Source: Powellomyces hirtus (Eukaryota > Chytridiomycota > Chytridiomycetes > Spizellomycetales > Powellomycetaceae). From it: a DNA stretch of 64,000 nt. Under the pieces are notes generated by a model. It had not been told where the DNA came from. It worked only from the letters and a program-made list of their open reading frames with translations, and did no database searches. The translations under genes and the position numbers were made by a program. The DNA is taken from positions 1,798,001 to 1,862,000 of the forward strand of contig JAHLKG010000002.1 of assembly GCA_025526995.1 (NCBI GenBank), given 5' to 3'. Below are positions 21,636 through 33,065 of this stretch, piece by piece (within the stretch, counting starts at the first letter, position 1; each line of letters opens with the position of its first letter).

Positions 21636-23543
21636 TTAGTCCGAATCCGAGTCGTTGTTGAAGGTAATCTTCTTTCCCTTCTGCGACATGTCCACATCTT
21701 TCACGAACGCGCCGTAGTTGGGGTCCACCTTCTTCTTGACTATAAAACAAAGAGCAAGTCCCTATGTCACTATCGGGTGTGCACATCTTTGTGTTGCATA
21801 TATTTTCATTCACGTACCAGTGGTTCCGAACTTGAGCAATTCATTCGGCACGACCTGGCCAGCCTGTTTAAGGACATTGATCAGAGCGCCCGAGTGTGAT
21901 TTGTCGTGAGATGTGAACAGAGTGTGGGAGATTCCCTTTGCCCCTGCACGGCCAGTACGTCCAATACGATGGCAGTAATCTTCAACCGTGAGCGGGAAAG
22001 TGACGTTGATGACGTATTCGACATTGGGAATGTCGATACCACGGGCGGCGACGTCGGTGGCAATCAAGAGCGGGATCTTTCCGCTTCGGAAACCGTCAAT
22101 AGCCGCCGTACGTTGCTGCTGCGTAAGATCTCCATGGATGGCTGCAACCGAGTATCCATTGCGCTTGACCAGGCCCTCAAGACGCGCCGCTTCCTTCTTG
22201 TACAGCGCAAAGATCAGGATCCTGTTGGTGCGGGACTTGTGGTACTTTTTCAATAGATCCATCAGTTTCGACTCCTTGGTAAACGGGTCAACGACCTCGA
22301 CGCGCTGCTCAATCGATGTGTTCGCCGACAGATCAGTGGATCCGACGGTGACTTTAACGGCGTTGGTGAGGTACTGGTTCGCAATTTTCTGAATCGCCGG
22401 CGGCCACGTCGCGCTGAACATGACGGTTTGGCGTTGCTTGGGATAAGTCAGATGCGAAATGATTTTCTTGATCGCTTCCTCGAACCCGAGGTCCAGCATA
22501 CGGTCGGCTTCGTCAAGGACAAAATACGACACGTCAGAAAGATCGCATTCGGGGTTCTCTTCTTCGACGAGATCGAGAAGACGACCGGGAGTCGCAACGA
22601 TAACGGACGGATGCGCTCGGAGAAGTTTCTTCTGTTCCCATTTGTTGACACCACCATAGAGACACACGGAGGGGTTGTCGGTGGCAAGCTTCTCAAATTG
22701 GTCCTGGATCTGCATCGCCAGTTCGCGTGTCGGGGAAAGAACAAGAACTTGGGGTTTCTTGCTCTTGTTCTTTCCTTCCCGGGCGGCACGGTTACGGATG
22801 TGCAACAGCGCGGGAATTCCGAATGCCAGCGTCTTTCCACTTCCGGTCGCAGCGATACCAACCATGTCACGTCCGCTCAGAATCGCCGGCCAGCAGGAAG
22901 ACTGAATGACGGTGGGTTTCGGGAACTTGGCGAGAGACTTGGCCAAATCGGCAGGGAGACCGGCCTGCATAAATTCGAGGATCGGACGGTGGTCGTCGCC
23001 TGTTATTTCGACTTCATTCGTGGTGTAGAACTCGTCAATGGTAGATTGCGGGAGGGCGTCGAGGGATGCGGCAGGTGTGTACGACCATTCGTCCGAGCTG
23101 GCCTTTTTGGACTTCTTTGCGGGGGCCGCAGCCTTTTCTATTATCTCCTCCGCTTTCTGGCCCTTCTTCTCCTTCTTCTCTTTCTTCTCGGTCTTTTCCT
23201 TCTCCTCCGTCTTTTCTTCCTTGTGACCCTCCTTCTTTTCCTTTTTCTTCTTGGGCTTCTTCTCGTCCTCGGCCAGCGTTACAGCGTCCTCGTCGCGCAG
23301 TCGCTTCTTGCTGCTGCTGTCGTCCTCAACGGGAGCCTTTTCCTTCTTGCTTTTCTTCTTCTCCTTCTTGTCCGTCTTCTGCTTGGGCGCGACGGGGGCG
23401 TCTACGTCCATGGCTACTGTTGTCTCAACGGGAGTCTTTTCCTTCTTGCTTTTCTTCTTCTTTTCCTTCTTGTCCGTCTTCTGCTTGGGCGCGACGGGGG
23501 CGTCTACGTCCATGGCTACTGTTGTTTCGTCGTCTCTGCTCAT
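21636..23543 (-). CDS. DBP3: DEAD-box ATP-dependent RNA helicase Dbp3
   Basis: Two exons, 21818-23543 and 21636-21739, encode 609 residues. ATG 23543 (MSRDDETTVAMD) is the first true ATG. Residues 1-150 are a Lys/Glu-rich nucleolar-type tail with a tandem duplication. The helicase core follows with all motifs: Q motif near KFPKPTVIQSSCWP, ATGSGKT (I), PTRELAMQ (Ia), TPGRLLD (Ib), DEAD (II), SAT (III), VATDVAARGIDIP (V) and HRIGRTGRAG (VI). The end, ALINVLKQAGQVVPNELLKFG then a tail ending DSDSD, is typical of Dbp3. Known role: 60S ribosome biogenesis, 27S pre-rRNA processing in the nucleolus. It lies upstream of FCF2, another rRNA-processing gene, on the same strand. Confidence 0.95.
23326..23526. 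repeat. Tandem duplication of about 100 bp inside the DBP3 N-terminus
   Basis: Two head-to-tail units, 23326-23424 (99 bp) and 23425-23526 (102 bp), are almost identical at nucleotide level and differ by one codon (an extra TTC, Lys on the coding strand) and a few bases. Each encodes TTVAMDVDAPVAPKQKTDKK, then a Lys-rich stretch and PVE. The near identity implies a recent event. Confidence 0.9.
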
Positions 23544-23788
23544 TATTGTGTGCAATGCAAAAATGTAACGCTATGTGCGCGCGGAAAAGAAAAAGAAAAA
23601 AAGGGCGATCGACCTTCCTAAGCACCGTGTTTTGATTCACTTGCAAAACATTTATTGCCTGCACAGCCACACGCATCAGAGTCAATCCGGCAGCCATACA
23701 CCCCAAGTAATTGAATATTGTGTATTAAGATTACAGTCATCATGTACAAGTGGGGTAAACGCCGGCAAACGACGAGAGCCGGTCTCGA

Positions 23789-24806
23789 CTACTTTCGATC
23801 TTTGGATCGCTTCCATCCTTTCCGGGTGAAGTTGCTCTTCTGTTCTTGTATGGCAAGGAACTTCCGCTTGTAGTAATTTCTAGACTCCGTGTCCGCCATC
23901 AGCTCGTCTGTAATGTTGTCACGACGTTCCTTGCGGGTCATGCGGGCAGAGTGGAATTCTGTTGGTCCTTGGATGATGGTTCCAACCTAAAAAGTAGAGT
24001 GTGAAACACATTTGGTGAGCACGCGAGATCGCATGGTAAAGGCTGTAAGACAGCATAAGTACCTGGAAGTATTTTGGTGGTGCACTCATGGTGTTCTTCT
24101 TGTAGTGGCGCTTGGGATCGATGACGGGACGTGACTTCAGGATGTGCAGATCCCGTTTCAGTTCCTCTGTCAGCTCGGGTGCGGGCATATCGAACCATTT
24201 CGGGCCAGAGGTCTCTGTCTCCATCTATGACAGCAAGTTTTCAGATCAGCATTTGCTGACAGCTGTGGAAGAGATAGGCCATGCCGCCTTTGGCACTACA
24301 TACCGCCTTCTTCTGCTTCGCCGTCCAATCCAGGGATGGTGGCAAGGCGTCCTGCGTCTGCTGCACCGCAAAACGCTCAGGTCCCACTTGGACCTTCAAT
24401 CGCTGAGTGCTTCCCTTTCCGTCATGACCGCTGGCGCTAGCCTTTGGCTCTTCCAGCACGGCGGCTTTATCCGCCTGCAATCGCACAGCACCGTATTGCT
24501 TTCCGTTATTTGTGAAATACAGGTTCTTCTCGTCATATCCTGGGTTGAGCTTTACTGTAGTGAGGGCAGAAGACTCTTCGTTTGCGGCTTTGATCGAACT
24601 AAAGAAGAGAAACGCTGAGCGTCAACAGGAATTCCTTCTCATGCTCCTATTTCTTCTTCGAGCACGTACATTAAGGCCGCCTGACGTTCCTTCAAAGCAA
24701 GAGAAGCCTTCTGAAGCAGGGAATCGAGGTCTAGCTCTTGTGTAGTGTCATCTTGTTGTTCAATCTCCTCGGCGGGATGTATCCCCAAAGCAGCCTTGGC
24801 AGCCAT
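23789..24806 (-). CDS. FCF2: rRNA-processing protein Fcf2 (TDIF2/DNTTIP2 family)
   Basis: Spliced minus gene, ATG 24806 (MAAKAALGIHPAEEIEQQ), stop 23789-23791. The diagnostic C-terminal Fcf2 domain is spread over two exons: GPKWFDMPAPELTEELKRDL, HILKSRPVIDPKRHYKK, then PPKYFQ-VGTIIQGPTEFHS and ARMTRKERRDNITDELMADT, ending in basic residues (KRSKDRK). Upstream exons hold a helix (LDSLLQKASLALKERQAAL) and a linker (about 24241-24600). Known role: U3/SSU processome-associated factor needed for early 35S pre-rRNA cleavage in the nucleolus. It is head-to-head with TFB1 over 245 bp. An earlier in-frame ATG exists upstream, but the residues there look non-conserved. Confidence 0.92.
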
Positions 24807-25051
24807 TTCGTCGTTCGGTTTGTGAGTTTTGGACAAAAAGAAGGGCAACTGTGAAGACTTTGGATGAAAGCTTCTTGAGTCACGTGCGGTATGCTTGGTC
24901 ATCAGCATTGAATCACATCCTATTTTCAGGCATGTCATTCTCCGCTCTCCCCACCTGATCTCCCACTGTCATTCCAATTCGGATTGGTTGTTAATTCACA
25001 ATTGGACATCAAGTTCAGATTGAGATTCATTCGAGTTTGAAAGCTACAAAG
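24807..25051. promoter_or_regulatory. Shared 5' region between FCF2 and TFB1
   Basis: 245 bp between divergent start codons; both promoters must lie here. No recognised element. Confidence 0.35.
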
Positions 25052-27746
25052 ATGGCTGCCCCTCGACTGCAATGTCGCGTACATTATAAGAAGAAGAGCG
25101 GGCAACTCTACTTTGGTCCAAAAGAGTTCAGCTGGACACAGGACGGCAAAACAGACCCTGAACTTCGAGTGCCATACCCAACAGTCAAAGGTACGCAAGT
25201 CCACATAGGTTTGTGCTGGGCAGCAGGAAGGGTTGTTGACATGAAATGGTCTTATCGTCGATAGGACAAGCGCAAAACAAATCCGAAAAGGTCATCTTGA
25301 AAGTCACCCAGAGTGCTCCGAATGGCCAACCGGAAGTGAACTACATCTTCACCTTCCTGGCGCCCGATGCGTTGGAAGACCGTGAGAAAGTCAAGGCGGT
25401 CCTCATGGACGTCATGAGCGAGAACGCAAAGGCCGCTAGCGCGTCGGCCGTCGCGTCTGCCAACACAGCAGAGGAGTTTCAAATACGGCAGGATATCTTG
25501 AACCAGTTTCCAGACCTTAGAGCTCTGCATGGACAGTTGGTTGTGACGGGAATTGTGTCAGAGGATGACTTCTGGGCTTCGCGTCAGGTAAGGCTTGCGA
25601 GGCGGAGTCGACTCAGTACGTGGGATAGGGTGTGATGGACCAACTGAGCGTCCAGTAGATGCAAAGGCCGCATGGATGTTGGTGCAAACAATGGGGAGAT
25701 GGACCTGTCATCCGGAGAATGGCCTGTCTCTGCCGCGGCAATCTTGCATTGCCCGGAGGGCTTTGGGCCTGTCCTTAGACCTGATTGTCCGGCTCATTTT
25801 ACGGAGACAACCTGGCAGCAAGGTTGCTACCGAGCTGCCGGCGCATGGAAGGGGCTCTGACATTGGCATGCACGTTGCTTATGTCCCCTTCCCCTATGCC
25901 CTATGCCTCTACCCTCCCGTCTCGCAGCACTTCTTGGAGTATCAGAAGTTCCAAAAACATCAGCGAAAAGGCCCGTCGGGCTCTATTGTGGACGTGCGCC
26001 CGACCGACAGCGAAGGCGTCGACATGAAATTCCGATTCACCGACGACGTTGTTGCGTCTATATTGACGCAGTTTCCACCAGGTATGTCAGTCTCTCCCAT
26101 TGATGTATCGAAGATTCGCTGACTTTTTACCGTTTCACAGTGAACAGAGCGTATGAGGACAACGTCCCTACAAAAGTAAGCGCCAATGCTGGCCTGAACG
26201 TCTTAGCAAGGCATCGACTTATGCCGTTATCATTGCCACCTCAGATCACGAAACAAGAATTCTTCCGACGCTTCGTAGAATCAAAGTACTACCAGCGAAG
26301 GGGCGGAGCCGGAGCCCCAGCCAGCGACCAGTTCTTTGCTCAGTACGAAAACGAGGACGATGATGGTAAAAAGCGCACTGTTCCAGCGCCACCATGTCCC
26401 TCATGTTTATTGAACGCTATGGCTTCATCATTCCTGAAGACTACGCTGTTCATCCTGCCAAAGCGAGATACGAGCGCAACAATATGCTGCTGGATCTCGG
26501 CGCCTCGCATGAAGTCGACACTGAGGTATACAGTTGGTTTCTCTGCCTTAATTCCGACCATTTCATCTCATGCTGCTGATCGTGTAGGTCGGAAACCGAC
26601 CCGATACGACCATGCGCGCCGGCGGCGTACGTGCCTCATTACCCCTCATTCGCCAGTTTAACCGCGTCTCGGAAGGTGTTTTGAAGTCTTCCCTCAATAC
26701 TACCAGCGCCATCGACACAACAACAGCGTGAGCAGAGCCTGTTTGAGGTCCACTTAATAGCTTTTGATCTCATCACCAGCTTTCTCTTCAGACCATCCAA
26801 ACTAGCCCCAGAAACGGCTGATACATTGTACCGAAAAGTCACCGAGCTTGAGGATCTTCGGGTAGAACAACAATCCGACGCCAAAGCTCTTGAAATCCGC
26901 GATGTCAGCACCTACTATGCTGCGCCACAACAACAGCGGCAACGACAATTGCAAACAACGCCAGTGACCGCTGCCGCCAATCCACCGGTAAGCAAAAGCA
27001 CACATTACACGATATCAAAAACTCGGATGCTCATGTCTCTTCTCGAATGTTCTGCATGCATAGCTTTCGCAGCAGACTTTCAGGGCGGCCATCACGACTT
27101 GGACCTGCGATCTGGCACAGGTATGCGTCCCTCGAGACACCTCCCCACGTTATATGTGTGAGAACATCGCATTCGCTGTGCTCTTACACCATGATTCCTT
27201 TGTCTAGACTCGTGTCGATCGCGCCCATGCTGATGCTGTCCTTCGCAACCTCAACACAATGACAAAGAAACGGAAACGCGAGTTTCAGCGCACCGCCGGT
27301 AAACACCTTCCGCTCCCTTACATTGAACCTTCGCATCTCAGTCCGTTCTATACCTCGTTCGTTTTCTTCTAGCAACAACAACACCACCCGCTCAAGAAAA
27401 AGCATCCTTACTGCATTTGGCCGCCACAGAACTGCTGCGCACATTCTGGGCATCCCGCAGCCAGGCTGACAAGGGCAAGCAAGCAAACATTGCGGCTGCG
27501 CTCGATGACGTGCTGCGCAAGGCGGACGCGTTGGAACACGAGGAGGGAACGGGTGGAGCTGCGGCGCCTACTCATGCGGTAAGAACGCGGGGAAAAGACA
27601 AAAGGAAGCAAATGAAGCTTGATGGCTCATTTGCATTTGACTAACATGGAGACATTTCCATTACTTTTTCCGTTCCTATGTACAGCTATTGTTGGCAATG
27701 CGAACAGCCATTGCGCGTGCCGCCGGCGTTTCGAAACACCCATAGC
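25052..27746 (+). CDS. TFB1: TFIIH core subunit p62/Tfb1
   Basis: Spliced plus gene from ATG 25052 (MAAPRLQCRVHYKKKSGQLY). The N-terminus is the PH/TFIIH p62 domain: FGPKEFSWTQDGKTDPELRV, then KVILKVTQSA and VNYIFTFLAPDALEDREKVK. BSD domain 1 follows (IRQDILNQFPDLRALHGQLV, then VTGIVSEDDFWASRQ), and BSD 2 has ITKQEFFRRFVESKYYQRRG. The C-terminal helices include LLHLAATELLRTFWASRS and a final exon ALLLAMRTAIARAAGVSKHP ending at 27746. That last exon is reached by splicing GT at about 27580 to ...TACAG; without splicing the frame would stop at 27644. Known role: structural subunit of TFIIH in transcription initiation and nucleotide excision repair. Interior exon edges are partly approximate. 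Confidence 0.92.
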
Positions 27747-27937
27747 CCTTCTCGAACCCAAAAACTTCTACACATCCTCACATCCGCATCCGGGGCCATT
27801 TCCACAATTTTGTACATCCCATTCTCGTCCCATTCGTGATGCTTGGTTTTACCCAAACAATCCGAATGTAACTGGCGCCGCTAAACGTGGCACCCTGCTA
27901 CAAAACTCAAAGCCATGGCCTATTGCATGACTAACGC

Positions 27938-29647
27938 TCAGGCGACCCGAGCTTTCTTCTTCATATGCTTGTCAAAGCGCGGTGCTGCCCGGCATGTGGG
28001 ACACATCCAGGCACCCTCGGGCGGGCCAGTCAAGCCGACACATCCCAAATGAAACCATTCATGAGGACAGTCCTATCAAACGCACAAAGAAAAACGTTAT
28101 TAGATTGTGCAGCTTGTCTCCACGTTTTCACAACTTCTTCCTCCCGTTTCCTCACCTCATTGTCACACGCAATCATCTCGCCAAACGATACTTGCTGACA
28201 CAGACAGTACAGCAGGTCGTCGGAAGTATCAGGCGATGCGGCGCGCACGCGGGGTGATGCGGGGGTGCTGCTGCGTATGGAGGAGGCGGGCATGTCGTTG
28301 AACCTGTTTCAATGGAAAAAAAGGCGATTGATTGAATTCAGTGACGCGTCCATATCTCGATGTGGCAAACGCCAAGAGACGTTACGTTTTGCGCTTGATG
28401 ACACGTTTTTGTGAAAAGGGTCTGCGTTCTACATGAACGAAGAATTTTAGTCGATTATTCTTGTGTGGCGAGGGCAACGAACGAAGAAGGACACCCACTA
28501 AAAGACGCAGAGGCAGACGAGTTGCCGAGGCGTAAAGCATGTTCTGTGACATACAAAGAAAACGCGGTTAGAAACCACACGAATCCAAGGAGATGAGACA
28601 TTTCCCAACCAGACTGCGTGGCATACCAGGTTCATAAGCAGCATCCTTATCCCTCCTCGTCCCCGCCAGGGCCGACGACCCCGAGGTTCGGTGACTGTGA
28701 AGGCTGCTGTGGTGATGCGCGTGTGGTGTATGCAAGCTACTGCTGTAGTGATGATTGTGATGGTGGTTGTGATGTGCACCATGCAACGTGCGTGATCCAC
28801 GGCCTTCGGGAACGTAGGTGGAGGAAGACTTATGGAGGGAAGAAGAGGGTGGGGTACTTGATGGATCATTTTCGTTCATTCGGTCGAGATGGTCGGAAAG
28901 GCGGCGCAGGTAACGTTCAATCTAGATGAAAGGAGTCAGAACAACAGGCCAACAATGGCAAACAAGATCTGCCATGCGAACGCGTGGCATTGACATATGC
29001 TCCGTACCAGTTCTTTCGACCGTTCCGCAATTCTCAACTTATCATCCGCAATCTCCGCACATCGTTTAAAATCCCCATTGATCCGTCGATACATATCCAG
29101 CTGGTCAGGGAAATCCGCCACGAGCGCGCTCAGGTTCGGGTTCAGGACCATAGCACCGCCCTCGGCGGTCGCGGCCGCTGATGTTATTGTTTTGTAATGT
29201 TTGCCTTTAACACTTTGACTATTGCTGCCAGAGGCTGTTGGTGTTGGTGGTGGTGGTGTTGAACTCGTGGTGGTGGTGATGGACGATGATGATGCTTGCT
29301 GCTGCTGTTTGAGTTGAGACCGCACGATATCTTCGAGTTTGCCGTAGAAATCGGTTTGGGAGTGCTCAATTTCACGGCGGAGAGCTATTTGAGAGCACGA
29401 TAAGACATCACAACCTCTTTCAACATAGAGACGCAGGCTAGCACGCGCACCATCATACTCCTCGTCCTTGCTCCGCAGCTCAATCAGCGTGTGTTGTATA
29501 TCCGAAGGCACATTCTCAATAGCTGCAAGAGGAACATCTCATTATGATCCGCATCATATATAGACAACAAGCTGCTCCCACCTGGCTCAAATAAATCATT
29601 CCTAGCATACCTCCAATGTAGTCCTCCAGCACGGTGTGGTAGTCCAT
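27938..29647 (-). CDS. ING-family PHD-finger protein (histone acetyltransferase/deacetylase complex subunit)
   Basis: Spliced minus gene, ATG 29647 ([12 protein letters not shown]), stop 27938-27940. The N-terminal ING domain joins across introns to [20 protein letters not shown], then [20 protein letters not shown] middle helix ends [19 protein letters not shown]. Then comes a Ser/His-rich linker with many HH and HHNHHH runs (about 28690-28800). The C-terminal PHD finger reads [32 protein letters not shown] and MCPTC, giving the Cys4-His-Cys3 set; the tail is basic ([12 protein letters not shown]). Known: ING PHD fingers bind trimethylated H3K4 and recruit HAT or HDAC complexes (yeast Yng1, Yng2, Pho23). 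Which one this matches is not clear. It is convergent with TFB1. Confidence 0.93.
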
Positions 29648-30240
29648 TGCCAGCGTCGTTATTTTCACAGATCGGTCAAAAATTGCAGATATGCAAGATA
29701 CATAAGCTAATGGAAAGACATAACGGGACCAATCAGGACGACCACTACCGCTTCGAATACGAAACACATATGCCTTTGGTTTCACTTACTTAGAGGGGTA
29801 GAAGCCGTTGATAAATAGTAGCGATCGCCGTTGAGACGCACACGGCCCGCCGCACGCCTGTTTGCAGAGTAAACCGAGACTTGAAGCTTTCGATTGACAA
29901 ATTGAGTCGTTTTGCGATAAAAGTTTTGTTGGGAATGCCCAATGGAACAATCGCGATGGTCGGAGGAGGTTTGCTCGTTCAGTTCCATCGCGTGCGCGCC
30001 GCGTGACGCATCCTGCCTTAAGCTAGGCGTATTCATGGTTCCAAAAACAAGGCAGAAGTTCTCACTGCAGAATAACCACAGTCAAATGTGAAGAGAATTC
30101 ACACTTTTAATAGGGAAGTATGGACGAGAACTGATGCATGTGATGAGATATATTTTTGTAAACGAAAGTGCAGGAGAACAACTTATCAAGCACAAGAAAG
30201 AGAAAAGAAAGAAAACTTCACGTAGAAAAGGAACAAAGCC
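29648..30240. other. Intergenic interval with one unsupported minus frame
   Basis: A minus frame of 84 codons (29782-30036) has no recognisable domain and is not clearly spliced to ING. The rest is probably the ING promoter and the hexokinase 3' flank. Confidence 0.35.
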
Positions 30241-32178
30241 TCAGAATTTCTCATCCCCACTATCAGCAAGGGCAGCAATGAGAGCGGCACCTTGACCAGA
30301 TCCGTCGCGAGCTGTGCGGAAAGAAGGCAATAATGTATGAGATTCAACGCGAAATGGCGAGCGGGTACTAATTGCTTCTTACCTTGCGCGAGGACGATGT
30401 TGTCAGCGTTGATGCCCAGCAGTTCTCGAAGGGCATCACGCATACGGTTGGCGAAATGCGGGTAGTGCTCAAATACGGATCCGTCGACCGCGACAGTGGC
30501 TCCATCAAGCTTGTTGGTTTTGGTGATCACACTGGCAACCCCAATGGCAGCCAGACGCGCAGCACGGGTACCGACGAGTTCACAGATGCGTTTCACAAGA
30601 CGGCGGTCGCTAAGAGTCGTCTTCTTTACGCCGTAGAGGTCTTCGAAGATAGATCGGGTATCGGTGAGCTCCATGCTATGATCACTGTTGGCAAAAGTAA
30701 GAAGATCAGCAAATGTGAAATCGCCACTGCAGGACGCCTCGCAGACTGGAGATTGTGAAGAATTGGGTTGCCCCTTACCGCTCAATTCGGGACATGTGGG
30801 CAGTGTCAAAGCTGTGCTCCTTTTGGAGGGCTTCGCATCGACTTCCAGCAAACAGCTGTCCCGTAGATATGAGGTCGACAATAACGTATCGGACGAGTTC
30901 TCCGAGGTACAACCCAGAAATCATCTTCTCGTAGCTCTGCTTTTGCGGGTTGGGGGACGCGCGGTCCACCTTCACGTCGTACTCGGTGGTCGGGAGGATG
31001 ATACCGTCCTGGCCCCATGCGCCCCACTCCATGTTGACGATCATTTCTCCGGTCGCCGGTTTGGGGCCCGTCCATTTTGGAATGTTTTCGATCTTCTCGA
31101 CGTAAGCGGCGTTGGTGCCGGTTCCCAGGATGACACCCATGATCGTAGCGGTGTCGACGTATGCGTGCGAGATGAGGGTTCCAACAGTGTCGTTCACAAG
31201 GGCGGTAACATTGATTTTCAAGTTCTACCCGAAGGCTCCCCACCATGGGAAATGATGAGTTTTCTACCCAAGCCAAGGCAACATACAAAGCGGCGATTTT
31301 AAGCTTACCTTTCGGACGAACGCGTCTTGCAGAAGCTGGACGGCGTCCACTCCGACCACACCAGACGTAGTGAAACCCTTGGTCCAGTGGTACAAGGTGC
31401 CTTCAATGCAAGCGGATGTCGGAGTTAATTGTGAATATACCAGAGTCATGACTTTTATCAATCCACGAACCTTTGTTGAGGCCCTGTTGGTTAACAGGGA
31501 AAGAAAAGGTGAAACCCATTTTCAGCGAAGCCTGTTTGTCGATGTTATATTCCTCCATTGTCTGAGCGACGCAGTCGGCGAAGAAGTCAAAGAGGGCGAC
31601 AGCAGTTCCATTCTTGAGCTCTTCGGAAACGACAAACTTCTTTTGACGGCTGCGGACTTGGCCTTTGCCTTTCAAGGTGACTTCGCAGACGCGGAAGTTG
31701 CTGCCTCCGAGGTCGAGGGCGAGGTAGGTACCCTTCTCTTCACCGGTAGGCCGGCGAACGACGTAGGAAGGAATCATCTTCATAACAGCTCCTTCGCGCT
31801 TGAGACCTCTGTCGAGAGAAGCCTATACGTTAGAGCGCCAAAATAATTGGACGGAGAAGACCAGCGCCCCTTATCGAGAAGCATGCTCGTTCGCTTTCCT
31901 CACCTTTCCATATCCCGAATGAATGCTTTGACCAGGTTGTGAAGCATTGCAGTCGAAAGGGTGAACTCGCGCTCTAGTCGCTGAGACGCCGTTTCGACTT
32001 GTTTCCGTGCGGTGAGAGCATTGTTGTTGGCCGAGAGCTGGTTTTCTGCTTCGGAGGTCTTTTCGGGCGCAAAGCTGCTGAACAGGTATTGCACGGCGGC
32101 GGACAGCGCGATGCCTGTGGTGAGGCCAAAGACGAAAAGGGGCACGCGGTTGTCTTGAGACCAGAAGGACATTTTCAT
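30241..32178 (-). CDS. Hexokinase with N-terminal membrane anchor
   Basis: Spliced minus gene, ATG 32178 (MKMSFWSQDNR), stop 30241-30243. Residues about 12-31 (VPLFVFGLTTGIALSAAVQY) form a hydrophobic segment, followed by a linker and the helix RLEREFTLSTAMLHNLVKAF, which begins the hexokinase fold. Core motifs: LALDLGGSNFRVCEV (phosphate 1), FTFSFPVNQQGLNKG (sugar), TALVNDTVGTL (the Asp is the catalytic base), GVILGTGTNAAYVE, and the C-terminal VAVDGSVFEHYPHFANRM with GSGQGAALIAAL (nucleotide binding). Function: ATP-dependent phosphorylation of glucose or other hexoses. The anchor suggests attachment to an organelle membrane, as for mitochondrial hexokinases of other groups; the location is inferred. 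Exon joins were checked only locally. It is divergent from WBP4 over 0.9 kb. Confidence 0.93.
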
Positions 32179-33065
32179 TCACTGGGCCCAGGCGGCGATG
32201 AGGTTGAGAAGGAAAGAGTTGGGTGGGCAAGAGATGGTGGGAGTTAAAAGAGATGCCAAGATGACGGAGCACCGAGGACGACAAGGTTGGGGTGGGGACG
32301 AAGATGGGATTTCGGTCAATTCTGCACACCTCTGTCATCATCACAAACTTCACACCTTTTGGGCTGGTCGCGTGCGCGTACGACTTGCAACGTCACACTA
32401 CTGAACTACCGACCCCAACGGTGTATCTGTCACGCCGTACTACTATCCCCGGTTCAAAAAACCCCACGTCTCATCAGTTAACTCCCGCCATCAGGGGCAT
32501 CAGCCCGAAACCCCATCATCGATAACGCCCGCGAAGGAGAAGGGTCCCAAGCTGCTCCTCCTGTAGTGTCATACTGTCGGTCGTTGTTACAGTGAACCCT
32601 GCTTTGGCTTAGGAGCGATGCAAGGTTAAAGCCCCGCTCGATCTTGATAATAACTGTCGGTGCACCAGAGAATGAGCGAGCTGCGCTGATCCAAACCTTT
32701 GAAACAGAAGCCAAGCAAGTTGAAGAACTCATTGATTTGCGGATCTACGCAAATTCATCCAAAATGACTTGCAACCCTTATAAAAATAGTGGAGAGGAGT
32801 ATGTCAATTCTGTAGCGCGCCCATGCCCTTTGGCCTTTGACTCTCATTCTGACCTAGTTTGCATTATTCAAATGATCATATCATCATTTCCTGGATTTGT
32901 TTCGGGAAAGCTTTTGATGCATTTAAGGCATATCACGTGTTGCGTAATGCCGCGGCTGCCATCCTTGTTGTCACCAAGCCACGACTGCTTCTCACGCCTT
33001 CCTCTGGTGTTTTCCAGCAGAACAACCACAAGACACTCCTGTAATCCAAGCGATACGTTGAAAAC
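32179..33065. other. 0.9 kb divergent intergenic region (hexokinase and WBP4 promoters)
   Basis: The plus frame starting at 32644 and the minus frame at 32478-32732 lack motifs. The sequence becomes AT-rich from 32780 (a TATAAAAATA-like stretch at about 32778) towards the WBP4 start. No RNA gene or repeat was recognised. Confidence 0.35.

Noticed and set aside
22428..23621. Long plus-strand frames opposite DBP3 (up to 397 codons, Leu/Phe/Ser-rich)
   Set aside because: They are the antisense reading of the Lys/Glu-rich and helicase codons of DBP3, which has all DEAD-box motifs.
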